DNA of 12,303 nucleotides from NCBI GenBank assembly GCA_017437345.1, contig JAFSBJ010000009.1, positions 1 to 12,303 on the forward strand. The letters run 5' to 3'. Shown one piece after another: positions 6,956-12,303 of the stretch. A program made the position numbers and the translations under genes. Numbering within the stretch: the stretch's first letter is position 1; every line of letters starts with the position of its first letter. The DNA comes from Clostridia bacterium. GTDB taxonomy: Bacteria > Bacillota_A > Clostridia > UMGS1810. Under the pieces are notes generated by a model that was given only the letters and a program-made list of their open reading frames with translations, was not told the origin of the DNA and searched no databases.

Positions 6956-8329
6956 ATGAAATCAAATAAAATATGGGCTGTTGTTGTGGCAATTGTAATA
7001 GCAGTGGCAGCTATAGCCGGCATTTCTGTCTATATCAATAGCTCAATGACTGCATCCGAAATAAGCCTTGCAGATGCTGAAAGCTTTGTTAATAGTGAGT
7101 ACGATGCTCTGGCAACCACAAAAGCACTAAAGCTTGTGGCTTCAAAAAATAAAATAAAGGTAAATAGTATTTCCTATGGAGATAAAAAGGATATTATCCT
7201 TGATTGTGAGCTTGAAACCTTGGATGTTCACTCCGTTATTTCACCAAACTATAATATGTTTCTTTCATCAGATGAAAAGAAAGCAAATGGAACAATGTTT
7301 AAATCAGCTCTTGATTTCAAAATGGAATTTGAAAATAAGGTGACAGAGCTTATTGAAACAGCTCCCGTTATTTCATCAGATGTAAAAATTATACTGTGCG
7401 AAATGAAAGACGGTCTTGTTTTATATGCTGATGAAAAATCTGCCGATGCTGTGTTTGGCGGAGCATTAACCATTGAAAAAGAGGTTTCAGAAATAAAAAC
7501 TGTTACCGACGAAAGAGGAAGACAGAAAAAGATTGAATCGGGCAATGTTAATAAAGGCTTAATCAACAACTTCTCTTTTAAATATGACAGCGAAATGCCC
7601 GACACCTCAAACTTTGCAGTTAAAATCTGGAACAGCATAAAAAGAAGCTTCGTTAAAAACTTTATAGACCATGGCAGATGGAAAACCATCATAACAGGTC
7701 TCTGGGTTACTATAAAACTTACAGTTTGCGCTCTTTTAATTGGTATTGCATTAGGCTTTATGGTGGCATTTGTAAGATGCACAAGAATTAAAAATCCAAA
7801 GAGCGGAATTGTTATTAAAATTTTAGATAAAATCTGTGGAATATATCTCACAATAACAAGGGGAACTCCGGTTGTTGTTCAGATAATGATTATCTATTTT
7901 GTTATCTTTATGCCTCTTGGCGTTGACAAATTCCTGGCGGCGGTAATCTGCTTCGGTCTCAATTCGGGAGCCTATGTGGCAGAGATTGTCCGCGGCGGCA
8001 TAATGAGCATAGACCAGGGGCAAACAGAAGCCGGCAGAAGCCTTGGCTTTGGCTACATGGCAACAATGTGGCACATTGTTTTCCCTCAGGCATTTAAAGC
8101 AGTTCTTCCTGCTCTTGCCAATGAGTTTGTTGTGCTTTTAAAAGAAACCTCAATCGCATTCTATATTGGTCTTGGCGACCTTATGTATGCAGGAAATGCC
8201 ATAAGAGCTGCCACCTATAGTGCTTTTATGCCCCTTGTGGCGGTTGCAATTATCTACCTTATAATGGTTCTTGCACTTTCAAAGCTTGTAAGTATTCTGG
8301 AAAGGAGACTGAGAAACAGTGAACGATAA
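6956..8329 (+). CDS. Amino-acid ABC transporter permease with large extracytoplasmic N-terminal domain
   Basis: This is the membrane subunit of the polar amino-acid uptake system (HisM/ArtQ-type). It has 457 residues, roughly twice the usual 215-240 for this family. Helix 1 spans about 6-27. It is followed by about 200 residues without membrane segments (28-235), predicted to lie outside the membrane, and then the permease core from about 243. The core has TITGLW-like entry (245-250), helices near 246-273, 306-322, 326-345, 390-408 and 422-445, and the EAA loop [22 protein letters not shown] (358-379) in two conserved parts, AGRSLGFG and FPQA. The N-domain lacks the GTNxxFPPYEF and TxTxER motifs of a fused binding protein and I do not recognise it. 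The stop overlaps the ATPase start by 11 nt. The start is supported by AAAGGCGG at 6941-6948. Confidence 0.9.
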   Translation: MKSNKIWAVVVAIVIAVAAIAGISVYINSSMTASEISLADAESFVNSEYDALATTKALKLVASKNKIKVNSISYGDKKDIILDCELETLDVHSVISPNYNMFLSSDEKKANGTMFKSALDFKMEFENKVTELIETAPVISSDVKIILCEMKDGLVLYADEKSADAVFGGALTIEKEVSEIKTVTDERGRQKKIESGNVNKGLINNFSFKYDSEMPDTSNFAVKIWNSIKRSFVKNFIDHGRWKTIITGLWVTIKLTVCALLIGIALGFMVAFVRCTRIKNPKSGIVIKILDKICGIYLTITRGTPVVVQIMIIYFVIFMPLGVDKFLAAVICFGLNSGAYVAEIVRGGIMSIDQGQTEAGRSLGFGYMATMWHIVFPQAFKAVLPALANEFVVLLKETSIAFYIGLGDLMYAGNAIRAATYSAFMPLVAVAIIYLIMVLALSKLVSILERRLRNSER

Positions 8330-9059
8330 TATAATAATAAAAACCGAAAATCTTTCCAAATGCTTTAAAGACACTATCCATGCCCTCAGAGATGTCAATA
8401 CCCAGATTAAAAGAGGCGAGGTTGTTGTAATTATCGGTCCTTCGGGAAGCGGTAAGTCAACCTTCCTGCGCTCACTAAATCTTCTGGAAGAACCCACAAA
8501 CGGTCATATATATTTTGAAGGCACCGATATTTTAGACCCAAAAACGGATATAAACCTTATGCGCAGAAAAATGGGAATGGTTTTCCAGCAGTTTAATCTT
8601 TTCCCTCATAAAACAGTTTTGCAGAATATGACCTTGGCTCCCATAAAGCTTCTAAAAATTTCAAAGGAAGAAGCAGAAGAAAAGGCATTAAAGCTTCTTG
8701 AAAGAGTTGGTCGTGCCGACAGAGCAAGTGCATATCCTTCTCAGCTTTCCGGCGGACAGAAGCAAAGGGTGGCAATAGTAAGAGCCCTTGCAATGAATCC
8801 CGATGTTATGCTTTTCGATGAACCCACATCTGCCCTTGACCCTGAAATGGTAGGGGAGGTTCTTGATGTTATGAAGCAGCTAGCAAAAGAAGGAATGACA
8901 ATGGTTGTTGTTACCCATGAAATGGGCTTTGCAAAAGAAGTTGCCGACAGGGTTATATTTATGTGTGACGGTGCAATAGAAGAAGAAGGCCTTCCTCAGG
9001 AGATTTTTTCAAATCCAAAAGGGGAGAGGACTAAGCAGTTCCTGCAAAGCATACTATAA
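8319..9059 (+). CDS. Amino-acid ABC transporter ATP-binding protein
   Basis: This cytoplasmic ATPase powers uptake through the preceding permease and is of the GlnQ/ArtP/HisP type. The start is GTG at 8319, inside the permease end, with AAAGGAG at 8301-8307; no in-frame ATG is nearby. The 246-residue length is standard. Walker A is GPSGSGKST (40-48). The Q-loop is FQQFNLFPH (89-97). The ABC signature LSGGQKQR is at 143-150. Walker B is VMLFDEPT (163-170) with catalytic Glu168. The D-loop is SALD (171-174), and the switch His200 is in VVTHEM. All catalytic residues are intact. It is the last gene of the operon; a copy of the dispersed repeat begins at its stop codon and a strong bidirectional terminator follows. 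Confidence 0.96.
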   Translation: MNDNIIIKTENLSKCFKDTIHALRDVNTQIKRGEVVVIIGPSGSGKSTFLRSLNLLEEPTNGHIYFEGTDILDPKTDINLMRRKMGMVFQQFNLFPHKTVLQNMTLAPIKLLKISKEEAEEKALKLLERVGRADRASAYPSQLSGGQKQRVAIVRALAMNPDVMLFDEPTSALDPEMVGEVLDVMKQLAKEGMTMVVVTHEMGFAKEVADRVIFMCDGAIEEEGLPQEIFSNPKGERTKQFLQSIL

Positions 9060-9316
9060 AAGGGAATGTAAAAATGCTCAGGAACACAAAAGGCACGGAT
9101 TAAGCATTAATAAATATTGAAGTAATTGCGATATTTTAATATATTCAAAAGGTAGAAACCTATCAAAGCTTTTGATAGGTTTCTTTTTGTGTGCCTTTTG
9201 TTATCGCCAAATCTCACCCTCGCAGTACTTTAGTACAGCTTCGGGTAACCCGATGGTTCGATTTGACGATTCCAAAGCATTTTTCCTATCCCCTTTACCA
9301 TTAGCAAAAAAATGCT
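9060..9316 (+). repeat. Structured dispersed element, copy 2 (3' of the ABC ATPase gene)
   Basis: The element starts directly after the ATPase stop with AAGGGAATGTAAAAA, shared with copy 3. The outer stem is ACAAAAGGCAC (9086-9096) with GTGCCTTTTGT (9191-9201). The inner hairpin is AGAAACCTATCAAA (9154-9167) with TTTGATAGGTTTCT (9171-9184). The core hairpin GCAGTACTTTAGTACAGC spans 9222-9239. The variable hairpin is reduced to CGGG-TAA-CCCG (9242-9252). GATTCCAAAGCATTTTTCC (from 9268) aligns with copy 1. The last stem, AGCATTTTT (9276-9284) with AAAAATGCT (9308-9316), overlaps the terminator stem. No gene is present in 9060-9357. Confidence 0.85.
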
Positions 9317-9349
9317 ATGTAAAAACTTAGGTTTTTACATAGCATTTTT
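9308..9349. terminator. Bidirectional terminator between the ABC operon and the repressor gene
   Basis: A perfect 19-bp stem (9308-9326 with 9331-9349) carries a TTAG loop. Runs of A on the left and T on the right give a T-tract in either direction, so it can end both the rightward ABC operon and the leftward repressor transcript, whose stop is at 9358-9360. Confidence 0.9.
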
Positions 9350-9357
9350 GAGTTAAT

Positions 9358-9996
9358 TTAATTAAGTCTTGTCTGCATCGACACAGCCTTCCCCAAAACA
9401 ATAACATTCTGACATTCTTCTCCGGTAAACACCATAGGCTTATATGCCGGATTTTCAGGCACAAGCATAATCCCGTTTTCAATGTAGTAAACTCTTTTGA
9501 GTGTTGCTTCATCGCCAATCACAACAGCGGCAATCTCTCCGTTTTCCACAACGCTCTGACGCCTTATGGTAACAATATCTCCTTCAAAAATTCTTGCGTT
9601 TATCATGCTGTCGCCTTTTGCCACAACACAAAAATCTCCGTTAACGATATTTCCGCTCAGGGTTTCAATGTCAAAATCTGTGTTACATTCAATAGGGGAG
9701 CCGCAGGCAATATTTCCATACATAGGCATCTGGGTTTCGTGAAGCTGAGTTATATTTTTGATTATTGCTTTTGGCTTTTCTTCTATTCCGTTGAGATAAT
9801 CAAGGGAAACACCAAGAGCATTTGCTATGCATTTTAATGTTTCAATATGAGGGCATTGCTTTGAACATTCCCATTTACTGAGCATCACCCTGTCGGCTTT
9901 TAAATTATATTCCTTTTTTAATATATCAATAAATTCGCTCTGAGTATATCCAGCCTGTTTTCTGAGATCGCGGATCCTTTCACCGAGAGTTTTCAT
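9358..9996 (-). CDS. XRE-family / S24 peptidase (LexA/CI-like) self-cleaving repressor
   Basis: This is a DNA-binding repressor with an autoproteolytic switch, as in phage CI and LexA-type regulators. It has 212 residues. The N-terminal XRE helix-turn-helix spans about 4-70 (LGERIRDLRKQAGYTQSEF, LKCIANALGVSLDYLNG). The C-terminal S24 domain spans about 92-207. The likely scissile bond is Cys98-Gly99 in NIACGSPI; UmuD also cleaves at Cys-Gly, whereas LexA and CI use Ala-Gly. The catalytic Ser130 is in GDSM and Lys167 in TLKRV. Their spacing of 37 equals that of LexA and UmuD. The start is ATG at 9994-9996 with AAGGAG at 10004-10009 on the minus strand. It is divergent from three small genes with shared half-sites between, so it probably represses both promoters. 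Release by DNA damage is the family expectation, not shown here. It is not the cellular LexA, whose N-domain is a winged helix. Confidence 0.92.
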   Translation of the reverse strand: MKTLGERIRDLRKQAGYTQSEFIDILKKEYNLKADRVMLSKWECSKQCPHIETLKCIANALGVSLDYLNGIEEKPKAIIKNITQLHETQMPMYGNIACGSPIECNTDFDIETLSGNIVNGDFCVVAKGDSMINARIFEGDIVTIRRQSVVENGEIAAVVIGDEATLKRVYYIENGIMLVPENPAYKPMVFTGEECQNVIVLGKAVSMQTRLN

Positions 9997-10030
9997 CTTG
10001 TTTCTCCTTTCATTTCCTTGTTATGTAACC

Positions 10031-10059
10031 ATTCTAACACATAATTTCAAAAAAATCAA
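10031..10059 (-). promoter_or_regulatory. Promoter of the S24 repressor gene
   Basis: On the minus strand, TTGATT (10054-10059) and TAGAAT (10031-10036) are separated by 17 bases. The operator-like ATGTGTT (10037-10043) directly abuts the -10 box, so autoregulation is likely. Confidence 0.7.
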
Positions 10060-10116
10060 GAAAAATTTAAAAAATGTGTTGACAAAGACACAAAATTGTG
10101 TTAACATAAATGTGTC
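10037..10116. promoter_or_regulatory. Putative operator cluster of the S24 repressor
   Basis: TGTGT-type half-sites recur across the intergenic region. On the plus strand they are ATGTGTT (10074-10080), TTGTGTT (10096-10102) and ATGTGTC (10110-10116). On the minus strand they are ATGTGTT (10037-10043) and TTGTGTC (10087-10093). ACACAA-AA-TTGTGT (10088-10101) is a palindrome lying between the -35 and -10 boxes of the rightward promoter. TGTGT(N8)ACACA (10075-10092) overlaps its -35. The arrangement matches a divergent phage-style control region. Binding by the adjacent repressor is inferred. Confidence 0.6.
10079..10107 (+). promoter_or_regulatory. Rightward promoter of the small-gene operon
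   Basis: A perfect TTGACA (10079-10084), a 17-base spacer and TAACAT (10102-10107) form the promoter. The predicted start near 10113-10115 coincides with the 5' side of the hairpin at 10113-10141. Confidence 0.75.
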
Positions 10117-10141
10117 GATACCGAAACATTACCTATCGACA
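10113..10141 (+). other. Hairpin at the 5' end of the small-gene mRNA
   Basis: TGTCGATA (10113-10120) pairs perfectly with TATCGACA (10134-10141) across a 13-nt loop, CCGAAACATTACC. It begins at the predicted transcription start and ends 31 nt before the first small ORF. It may protect the 5' end or serve as a regulatory target; as DNA it could also be a second operator. Confidence 0.6.
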
Positions 10142-10172
10142 TCATTGTGCGGAATGAAAGGAAGTGTCTTTT

Positions 10173-10274
10173 ATGAAACAAATCGTAAATCAGTTTATCC
10201 ACAGTGACAAAGTCCTCTTTGCCCTTTGCATAGGAATGTATGTTGTAGGGTGTATGATAGAGGCAGGATTTTAG
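10173..10274 (+). CDS. 33-residue predicted membrane peptide
   Basis: This short ORF begins at ATG 10173, eight bases after AAAGGAAG (10157-10164), and ends at TAG 10272-10274. The sequence is MKQIVNQFIHSDKVLFALC followed by IGMYVVGCMIEAGF. One hydrophobic stretch (about 14-28) could span the membrane. It contains two cysteines (19 and 27). It is the first gene after the repressor-controlled promoter, and its stop overlaps the AGGAGG ribosome binding site of the next gene, a normal operon arrangement that supports translation. I do not recognise it. A small phage-type membrane protein, or a toxin-like peptide by analogy with LexA-controlled TisB, are possibilities only. Confidence 0.55.
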   Translation: MKQIVNQFIHSDKVLFALCIGMYVVGCMIEAGF

Positions 10275-10282
10275 GAGGTATA

Positions 10283-10621
10283 ATGATACAAACAAAAATT
10301 TGTCCCTATTGCAGCAGTTCTTTTTCAAGCGAGGTAAATGCACGCAAGTATTGTAGCCAGAGGTGTGCAGGTCTTGCATTGAAAAAGCGTCGCGGAAAAA
10401 TCAAGCGTTGCCTGTGCCAGTGGTGCGGACAAGTTTTTACGGCAAAGCGTAAAAAGAAATTCTGTGATTTTAACTGCCAGAGCACCTATATGAAAAAACT
10501 CGGCCAAATACAAAAGACGGTAATTAAAATCCCCGTTAAGATTACCTTAAATGATGCTGCCCGACAATCAAAAGAAGAAGGCATAACATATGGAAGATAT
10601 GTAAGCCTTAAAAGAATATAA
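10283..10621 (+). CDS. Small double zinc-finger protein (phage-type, function unknown)
   Basis: The product has 112 residues from ATG 10283, with AGGAGG at 10273-10278; codons upstream in the same frame overlap the 33-residue ORF and are not needed. Two similar Cys4 modules are visible: CPYC...YCSQRC (Cys7, 10, 24, 28) and CQWC...FCDFNC (Cys45, 48, 61, 65). These look like tandem zinc-binding treble-clef or FCS-like fingers. The body is very basic (KKRRGKIKR, AKRKKK), suggesting nucleic-acid binding. The C-terminus, ITLNDAARQSKEEGITYGRYVSLK (in part 88-110), resembles the tails of small Firmicutes phage and element proteins. It sits second in the operon controlled by the S24 repressor, 16 nt before the next gene. 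Its biochemical role is unknown. Confidence 0.82.
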   Translation: MIQTKICPYCSSSFSSEVNARKYCSQRCAGLALKKRRGKIKRCLCQWCGQVFTAKRKKKFCDFNCQSTYMKKLGQIQKTVIKIPVKITLNDAARQSKEEGITYGRYVSLKRI

Positions 10622-10636
10622 CAAGGGGGATCAGAT

Positions 10637-10831
10637 ATGAGCATCGACTATTTGATTTGTCCTTTCTATGAATATGAAAAAAACGGTGTTCTTCATTGTG
10701 AAAATAAAACCATCGTTTTTCCCGGAAGAAGCGACCGGATGGAGTGGCTCAAAACTCATTGCGGAAGCTGGAACTATAAAATCTGCAAGCTTTATGCAGA
10801 GCAGATTAAAAAGTATAGCGACGCTGATTGA
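10637..10831 (+). CDS. 64-residue four-cysteine protein, function unknown
   Basis: The start is ATG 10637 with AAGGGGGAT at 10623-10631. The protein carries Cys8 (LICPFYEYE), Cys21 (LHCEN), Cys42 (THCGSWNYK) and Cys50 (ICKLY), a spacing compatible with one zinc site. Similar CPFY...CE...C...C small proteins occur near regulators in Firmicutes prophages and integrative elements (recalled, not searched). It is the last gene of the operon. The -35 box of the next promoter overlaps its stop codon. Confidence 0.75.
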   Translation: MSIDYLICPFYEYEKNGVLHCENKTIVFPGRSDRMEWLKTHCGSWNYKICKLYAEQIKKYSDAD

Positions 10832-10864
10832 CAATCGGCCTTTTTATGTGATAAAATTTTATCA
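10828..10864 (+). promoter_or_regulatory. Promoter and palindromic site upstream of the secreted-protein gene
   Basis: TTGACA (10828-10833) precedes GATAAA (10850-10855, spacer 16, with TG at 10847-10848) or TAAAAT (10852-10857, spacer 18). A perfect 16-bp palindrome, TGATAAAATTTTATCA (10849-10864), covers the -10 region and could be an operator. The -35 overlaps the stop codon of the previous gene. Confidence 0.55.
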
Positions 10865-10895
10865 TATTAAATATGTCAAAGCGAGATGACAATCA

Positions 10896-12053
10896 GTGAA
10901 AAAAACAGGAATACTTTTAATAATCTTAATATTTTTAAATTTCTTTTCCCTTGGTGCATTTGCCGATGATGGTATCTGCGTAATGTATAGGGGAGAGAAA
11001 ATAGAATTTGATGTTGCTCCCTATTATTCCAATGGAAGAATAATGGCTCCTGTGAGAGCTGTCCATGAAGCCCTTGGAGCGCAGGTCAGCTGGGATGATG
11101 CATCCCAGACCGCCACATCAGATTTAAACGGATTAAGCCTTAAAATGACTCTTGGTGACAGCAGATATTTTGTGAATGAAGCTCCGTATGCAATGGATGC
11201 CGCAGTCGAAAAGAAATCCGATAGAATCTTTGCTCCGGTAAGATATGTTGCCCAGGGCTTCGGCAAAAAAATAAGCTACCATGATTACAGCCGGACTGCA
11301 GTTATTTCTGATGATAAAGAGTATGGCTGGTATACTTATCTAACAGAGCCTGTACCCGATTTTTCCTGTGTGCAGGGTGCAGAGCTTGTGTCGGAAACGG
11401 TTTTATCCGATGGCACAAGAGAATATTTTTACACAGCGTCTGAAAATTCTCTTTCCGAGTATCTCAACTGTCTTCAGCTTGATTTTGCAATGGAGCCTTA
11501 TGGGATGGATTATGTGGCAGGAGGAGTTAGTTATATCTATTCTAAAGACGATATGCTTGTTAGCATAACAGAGCTTATATCCGATGATGAGAGGAAAATA
11601 AAGCTTATTCCCGATGCCTATGGCAGCCATACAGTGGCAGATGAGACTATTCGGGATAATGAATCCAAAAAAGATGAAGCCGAAAACCCTCTGCCGGAAA
11701 TATTGCCCCAGGCACCATTAGATGAAATTCCGCCTGAAAAACCCGGAGATTCTGCTGAAGAAAAACCGTCTGAAAAAAGCATAAGCTATGATGATGTGGA
11801 CTATGGCAAAATCACAAATTCAAAGCTTTTAGAACAATACACAAACGAAGGCAAAACATTTTATGTTTATTCCTATGATATTTTTTCCGAAAGCTATTAC
11901 GAAAGCTACATAGAGTCTCAGGGATGGTCTTTTTATGATTTCCGCTTTGATATAGATAGCTTCAGTAACTCAAAATATTGGGTTAAGGGAGAAAATATGA
12001 TATGTGTATCTATTAATCATATGTATAATGTAGTTATAATCTGCGTTATGTAA
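10896..12053 (+). CDS. Secreted protein with copper amine oxidase N-terminal domain and duplicated C-terminal domain
   Basis: The predicted start is GTG 10896, which leaves a clean signal peptide (MKKTGILLIILIFLNFFSLG, cleavage after AFA, residue 23). The ribosome binding site is weak, with only GAG at 10883-10885. The product has 385 residues. Residues about 27-138 form a copper-amine-oxidase N1-like domain, with the two hallmark repeats GRIMAPVRAVHEALGAQVSW (47-66) and DRIFAPVRYVAQGFGKKISY (109-128). Such domains occur on many Clostridia exported proteins, often without any oxidase. Residues 152-238 and 299-385 look like two copies of one unknown module, joined by a Pro/Glu-rich linker (253-295). 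There is no membrane anchor or sorting signal, so the protein is probably released or held by wall contacts. No enzyme motif is visible. A third copy of the dispersed element starts right after its stop. Confidence 0.85.
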   Translation: MKKTGILLIILIFLNFFSLGAFADDGICVMYRGEKIEFDVAPYYSNGRIMAPVRAVHEALGAQVSWDDASQTATSDLNGLSLKMTLGDSRYFVNEAPYAMDAAVEKKSDRIFAPVRYVAQGFGKKISYHDYSRTAVISDDKEYGWYTYLTEPVPDFSCVQGAELVSETVLSDGTREYFYTASENSLSEYLNCLQLDFAMEPYGMDYVAGGVSYIYSKDDMLVSITELISDDERKIKLIPDAYGSHTVADETIRDNESKKDEAENPLPEILPQAPLDEIPPEKPGDSAEEKPSEKSISYDDVDYGKITNSKLLEQYTNEGKTFYVYSYDIFSESYYESYIESQGWSFYDFRFDIDSFSNSKYWVKGENMICVSINHMYNVVIICVM

Positions 12054-12303
12054 AAGGGATTGTAAAAAAAGTCCGGAACGCAAAAAGGCGAAAATGAAAC
12101 CAACATAAGAGTAAAGTGTGCTTGTAAATCCTCAAATTTTGCTTTATAGGTTGAAAAACATCATTTTTAAGATGTTTTTCTTCCATTATATGCCTTTTTG
12201 CTATAAGCAAATCTCACCACTCGCAGTACTTTTGTACAGCGTCGGGCTATCGCTCAAAGCAAGAAATAATCTTGCTTTGAGTTCGATTTACTCATTCCGA
12301 ATC
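12054..12303 (+). repeat. Structured dispersed element, copy 3 (cut by window end)
   Basis: The element starts directly after the stop with AAGGGATTGTAAAAA, as in copy 2. The outer stem is GCAAAAAGGC (12080-12089) with GCCTTTTTGC (12192-12201), one A:T pair longer than copy 1. The inner hairpin is GAAAAACATC (12153-12162) with GATGTTTTTC (12171-12180). The core hairpin GCAGTACTTTTGTACAGC spans 12223-12240. The variable hairpin is CTCAAAGCAAGA (12253-12264) with TCTTGCTTTGAG (12270-12281). CGGAA (12074-12078) can pair with TTCCG (12295-12299), possibly closing the whole unit. No gene is present in this 250-nt tail. Confidence 0.85.

Noticed and set aside
7249..7851. 200-codon minus-strand open frame opposite the permease
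   Set aside because: It is a shadow of the permease gene, which has clear family motifs; there is no ribosome binding site or recognisable product on the minus strand.
9358..9996. Identification of the repressor as cellular LexA
   Set aside because: The DNA-binding part is an XRE helix-turn-helix, not the LexA winged helix, and the scissile bond reads Cys-Gly. It is a phage/UmuD-like S24 regulator.
10885..10924. Alternative ATG start at 10886 for the secreted protein
   Set aside because: It is in another frame and does not encode a signal peptide; the GTG at 10896 does, despite a weak ribosome binding site.

Overview
The window reads as chromosomal DNA of a strictly anaerobic, low-GC Bacillota, most likely a gut Clostridia. 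Supporting signs are a class III (oxygen-sensitive) ribonucleotide reductase, an FMN riboswitch driving an ECF-type riboflavin S-component, a Noc-type nucleoid occlusion protein, AGA-rich and A/T-ending codon use, and strong AGGAGG-like ribosome binding sites. I see no rRNA, tRNA, CRISPR array, transposase or integrase.

Layout. Positions 1-2653 hold nrdD (its first codons lie outside the window) overlapping nrdG, the anaerobic dNTP synthesis pair. Positions 2657-3527 hold a promoter, an FMN riboswitch with an intrinsic terminator, and ribU. Positions 3534-4650 are a monocistronic DMT/EamA-type transporter with its own promoter and terminator. Positions 4772-5668 encode a Noc homologue standing apart from parAB. 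Positions 5747-9059 are a polar amino-acid ABC uptake operon: a lipoprotein binding protein, a permease with an unusual extracytoplasmic N-terminal domain, and an ATPase. It ends at a bidirectional terminator shared with the next, convergent gene. Positions 9358-10831 are a compact phage-like switch. A self-cleaving XRE/S24 repressor faces a divergent operon of three small genes: a 33-residue membrane peptide, a double zinc-finger protein and a four-cysteine protein. Repeated TGTGT half-sites cover both promoters. Positions 10896-12053 encode a secreted copper-amine-oxidase-N-domain protein with a duplicated C-terminal domain.

The most interesting feature is a dispersed element of about 250-270 nt present three times: 6601-6871, 9060-9316, and from 12054 to the window end. 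Each copy lies in the same orientation and starts within about 15 nt of a stop codon. The copies differ in much of their sequence but keep the same paired architecture. A long-range stem (GCAAAAGGC with GCCTTTTGC) encloses an AT-rich hairpin. It is followed by a near-invariant core containing GCAGTACTTTAGTACAGC and then a variable hairpin. Base changes are compensated across copies, including a matched change from four to five A:T pairs, so the structure is conserved. I do not recognise it as a named RNA family. One copy lies between the binding-protein gene and the permease gene, where it could help set their expression ratio.

All calls come from reading the sequence. Family names rest on recognised motifs, not on searches.
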